The position numbers and the translations under genes were made by a program. A DNA stretch of 7,609 nt. It comes from Actinomycetota bacterium. Its GTDB lineage: Bacteria > Actinomycetota > Actinomycetes > JACCUZ01. The notes below the pieces were generated by a model, which searched no databases, had not been told where the DNA came from, and saw only the letters and a list, made by a program, of their open reading frames with translations. Positions 5,548 to 7,609 of the stretch are shown here, piece by piece; position 1 is the first letter of the stretch; each line of letters begins with the position of its first letter. The stretch spans positions 1 through 7,609 of the forward strand of contig JAVEDG010000217.1 of NCBI GenBank assembly GCA_030841245.1, written 5' to 3'.

Positions 5548-7194
5548 ATGCCTATCCCTACCTCCGAGCGCCCGTTCGACCGGCTGGCCGTCGAGCTCGC
5601 CGAGCACTACTTCACCGGTGACCCGGGCTTCGCCAGTGCACTCGGCCTCACGGAGTACGACGAGCTGCTGCCCGACATGTCGGCCGGCGCCGTGGCCGCA
5701 CGCGAGCGCGCAGACGACGCGTGGAGCGACCGGCTCGGCTCGCTCGGCGACACGGACCTGCGTCCCGAGGAGCGCCTCGACCGGGACCTGGCCCTGATGG
5801 TGCTGCGCGGCCGGGCCGTGCTGCGCGACTGGGCCGACTGGCGGCGCAGCCCCGACCTCTACGCCTCCCCGGCGCTCAGCGGCGTCTTCACCCTGCTGCT
5901 CAACCGGCTGCGCCCCGAGCCGGAGGTCGCGCAGGCGGTTGCGGCACGGCTGCGTGCGACTCCCGAGCTGCTCGCGGCCGGCCGGACCAACCTGGACCCG
6001 GACCTGGCACACCCGGCCCTGCTGCGCCGAGGCATCGGGATGGTGAGCGCAGGTGCGGCCTATGCCAGGTCGGTCGCGGGCGAGATCGGCGACGAGGCCG
6101 GTCGCGGCGAGGTCGCGGCGGCCGGTGAGATCGCGGCGCGCGCCTTCGACGAGTTCGCCGCCCACCTGACCGGTCTCGCGGAGCGGGCCACCGGCGACTG
6201 GGCGATCGGCGAGGCCCGCTACGACGCGCTGCTGCGTGGCGCGGAGGGGCTCGGCTACGGCGCGCGCGAGCTGCGTGAGCGCGGGCAGGCGGAGTACGAC
6301 GAGCTGTCGGTAGACATGAGCCGCCGGGCGCGTGATCTGCGCGGTCACGACGACTGGCGCAAGGTGCTCGACGAGCTCAACGCCGACCACCCCGCTACGC
6401 CCGAGGAGATGCTCGAGCTCTACCGGGAGGCCACCGCGGCCGCCCGAGCCTTCTGCGTCGAGCACCAGCTGGTCTCGATGCCGGACGAGACCTGCCAGGT
6501 GCTGCCCGCGGCACCGTTCACCCGGTCGATGATCGCCGTGGCCCACTGCATCCAGCCGCCGCCGTTCGCCCGCTCGGCCGCCAACACCGGTTACTTCTTC
6601 GTCCCTTACCCGCCGGACGGCGCCTCGGCCGAAGAGGTGGACGAGCGCCTGGCCGGCAACAACCGCCACATCGCCTGGCCGGTGGCGGTGCACGAGGCCT
6701 ATCCGGGCCACCACTGGCACTTCGCCTGGCTGGCCGCCAACACCCGCGGCGGGGGAGCCCGGCCGTTGCGCTCGATCCTGGCCTCGAGCTACTTCGTCGA
6801 GGGCTGGGGCCTCTACACCGAGGACCTGCTCCGAGAGCAGGGCTTCTACCGGACGCCTGAGCAGGAGCTGGCGCAGCGGCAGGCCAGGATCTTCCGGGCG
6901 GCCAGGGTCGTCGTGGACACCTCGCTGCACCTCGGCGAGATGACCGTCGACGAGGCGACGGAGTTCATCTCGGGCAAGGTGGGCCAGTCGCCGGAGACGG
7001 CGCGGGCCGAGGTCCTGCGCTACTGCGCCTGGCCGACCCAGGCCTCGTCGTACCTGACCGGTGCGCTCGAGATCGCCCGGATGCGCCAGCGCTGGCTCGA
7101 CGAGGCACGTGGCTCCCTGTGCGACTTCCACGACCGTGCCGCGGGGTCCGGCCAGCTGCCCATCTCGCTGGTCGAACGCGCCGTGTTCGAGTGA
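5548..7194 (+). CDS. DUF885 family protein, putative zinc metallopeptidase
   Basis: 548-residue protein of the DUF885 family, near normal family length and complete. The signature HEAYPGHH lies at 382-389, a HExxH-like zinc site in which the two His of the first turn are spaced as HExxPGHH. A second conserved motif, EGWGLYTE (418-425), supplies a likely third metal ligand and another acid. These features place it with predicted gluzincin-like metallopeptidases; the substrate is unknown. The N-terminal half is helical and Arg/Glu-rich. There is no signal peptide, so it should be cytosolic. A GTG three codons upstream (5539) is possible, but the ATG at 5548 sits at leaderless distance from TACGGT. 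It is divergent from DUF3093, and dut follows 32 bases downstream on the same strand. I see no obvious functional tie to either neighbour. Base composition matches the surroundings, so there is no sign of recent transfer. Confidence 0.92.
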   Translation: MPIPTSERPFDRLAVELAEHYFTGDPGFASALGLTEYDELLPDMSAGAVAARERADDAWSDRLGSLGDTDLRPEERLDRDLALMVLRGRAVLRDWADWRRSPDLYASPALSGVFTLLLNRLRPEPEVAQAVAARLRATPELLAAGRTNLDPDLAHPALLRRGIGMVSAGAAYARSVAGEIGDEAGRGEVAAAGEIAARAFDEFAAHLTGLAERATGDWAIGEARYDALLRGAEGLGYGARELRERGQAEYDELSVDMSRRARDLRGHDDWRKVLDELNADHPATPEEMLELYREATAAARAFCVEHQLVSMPDETCQVLPAAPFTRSMIAVAHCIQPPPFARSAANTGYFFVPYPPDGASAEEVDERLAGNNRHIAWPVAVHEAYPGHHWHFAWLAANTRGGGARPLRSILASSYFVEGWGLYTEDLLREQGFYRTPEQELAQRQARIFRAARVVVDTSLHLGEMTVDEATEFISGKVGQSPETARAEVLRYCAWPTQASSYLTGALEIARMRQRWLDEARGSLCDFHDRAAGSGQLPISLVERAVFE

Positions 7195-7212
7195 CCCCGG
7201 CCGTGACCCCGA

Positions 7213-7218
7213 TAAGGT
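7213..7218 (+). promoter_or_regulatory. Possible -10 element (or ribosome binding site) for dut
   Basis: TAAGGT matches TANNNT and ends 8 bases before the GTG at 7227, compatible with a leaderless dut transcript. The same bases contain AAGG at 9 bases from the GTG, which could instead be a Shine-Dalgarno sequence on a transcript coming from DUF885. The sequence does not decide between these. Confidence 0.35.
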
Positions 7219-7226
7219 CGGGCGAC

Positions 7227-7609
7227 GTGACGGTCGGACCGGAAGACGTCGACGTGCTCATCCGACGGCTCGACCCCGACGTGCCGCTCCCGTCGTACGC
7301 ACACCCGGGCGACGCCGGCGCCGACCTGGTGACGACGACCGACGTCGAGCTGCAGCCCGGGCAGCGCGCCACGGTGGGCACGGGGGTCGCCATCGCGCTG
7401 CCGCTCGGGTACGCCGCGTTCGTGCACCCGCGGTCGGGGCTTGCCGCGAGGTCCGGTGTGACCCTGGTCAACGCGCCCGGCACCGTCGACGCCGGTTACC
7501 GCGGCGAGATCCGCTGCACGCTGCTCAACACCGACCGGGCCGAGGCCGTGCTGCTGCGACGTGGCGACCGGATCGCCCAGCTGGTGGTGCAGCGGGTCGA
7601 GCAGGTTCG
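7227..7609 (+). CDS. dut: dUTP diphosphatase (dUTPase), 3' end outside window
   Basis: First 127 residues of a trimeric dUTPase, which hydrolyses dUTP to dUMP and diphosphate, keeping uracil out of DNA and supplying dUMP for thymidylate synthesis. Four of the five family motifs are visible in order: motif I AGADL (about 31-35), motif II PRSGLAAR (about 71-78), motif III with the catalytic Asp in GTVDAGYRGEI (about 88-98), and motif IV RGDRIAQLVV (about 113-122). The glycine-rich motif V that closes the neighbouring active site in the trimer lies beyond the window, so intactness cannot be judged. The GTG at 7227 puts 11 residues before the conserved LIRRLDPDVPLPSYAHPGDAG start, as in other actinobacterial dUTPases. 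A later in-frame GTG (7254) would also keep the domain but is less well placed. The M. tuberculosis homologue is Rv2697c. Confidence 0.96.
   Translation, partial: MTVGPEDVDVLIRRLDPDVPLPSYAHPGDAGADLVTTTDVELQPGQRATVGTGVAIALPLGYAAFVHPRSGLAARSGVTLVNAPGTVDAGYRGEIRCTLLNTDRAEAVLLRRGDRIAQLVVQRVEQV

Noticed and set aside
4096..7131. 1011-codon open frame on the minus strand
   Set aside because: It runs antisense through EcsC-like and DUF885 genes that have clear family motifs. It has low-complexity Arg/Gly/Ala/Val translation and no family pattern. Long antisense frames are usual where third positions are nearly all G or C.
1..7609. A dedicated novel system such as defence, a biosynthetic cluster or a mobile element
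   Set aside because: All genes are housekeeping or lineage-conserved families with uniform composition. There are no integrase, transposase, nuclease, toxin-antitoxin or repeat-array features.

Overview
This is chromosomal core sequence from a very GC-rich actinobacterium. Third codon positions are almost all G or C, GTG starts occur, and several genes belong to families typical of or restricted to Actinobacteria (DUF4193, DUF3093, and a ferrochelatase with C-terminal cysteines). I cannot name the genus. No mobile element, tRNA, rRNA, CRISPR array or phage gene was seen, and codon use looks even throughout.

Layout, left to right. 1-518 (+): the last 171 residues of a ferrochelatase. 525-2444 (-): a complete class B penicillin-binding protein with a lipoprotein signal and a MecA-type N-terminal domain. 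2524-3369 (+): an inositol monophosphatase family enzyme, divergent from the PBP. 3395-3589 (-): a 64-residue helical protein of unknown function. 3590-3887: about 300 bases of non-coding DNA holding the control regions of the two flanking genes. 3888-4187 (+): a DUF4193 zinc-ribbon protein. 4246-5049 (+): an uncharacterised protein that resembles the EcsC family. 5040-5495 (-): a DUF3093 membrane protein, overlapping the previous gene tail to tail. 5548-7194 (+): a DUF885 putative zinc metallopeptidase. 7227-7609 (+): dUTPase, cut off by the window end.

The order suhB / short gene / DUF4193 / DUF3093 / dut matches the M. tuberculosis block Rv2701c-Rv2697c, including the alternating strands. 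Here the slot of Rv2700 (cei) holds the 64-residue protein, and two extra genes (EcsC-like and DUF885) flank DUF3093. Most genes appear to be separate transcription units, because strands alternate and gaps are short. The likely co-transcribed pairs are DUF4193 with the EcsC-like gene, and possibly DUF885 with dut. The functions are housekeeping: haem synthesis, cell wall synthesis, inositol phosphate metabolism and nucleotide pool hygiene. Nothing forms a dedicated novel system.

The most interesting non-coding signals are two overlapping, mutually exclusive hairpins in front of the DUF4193 gene, one of which sequesters its ribosome binding site, and short hairpins spanning the stop codons at all three convergent junctions. 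All stems are short, and in DNA this GC-rich some would arise by chance.
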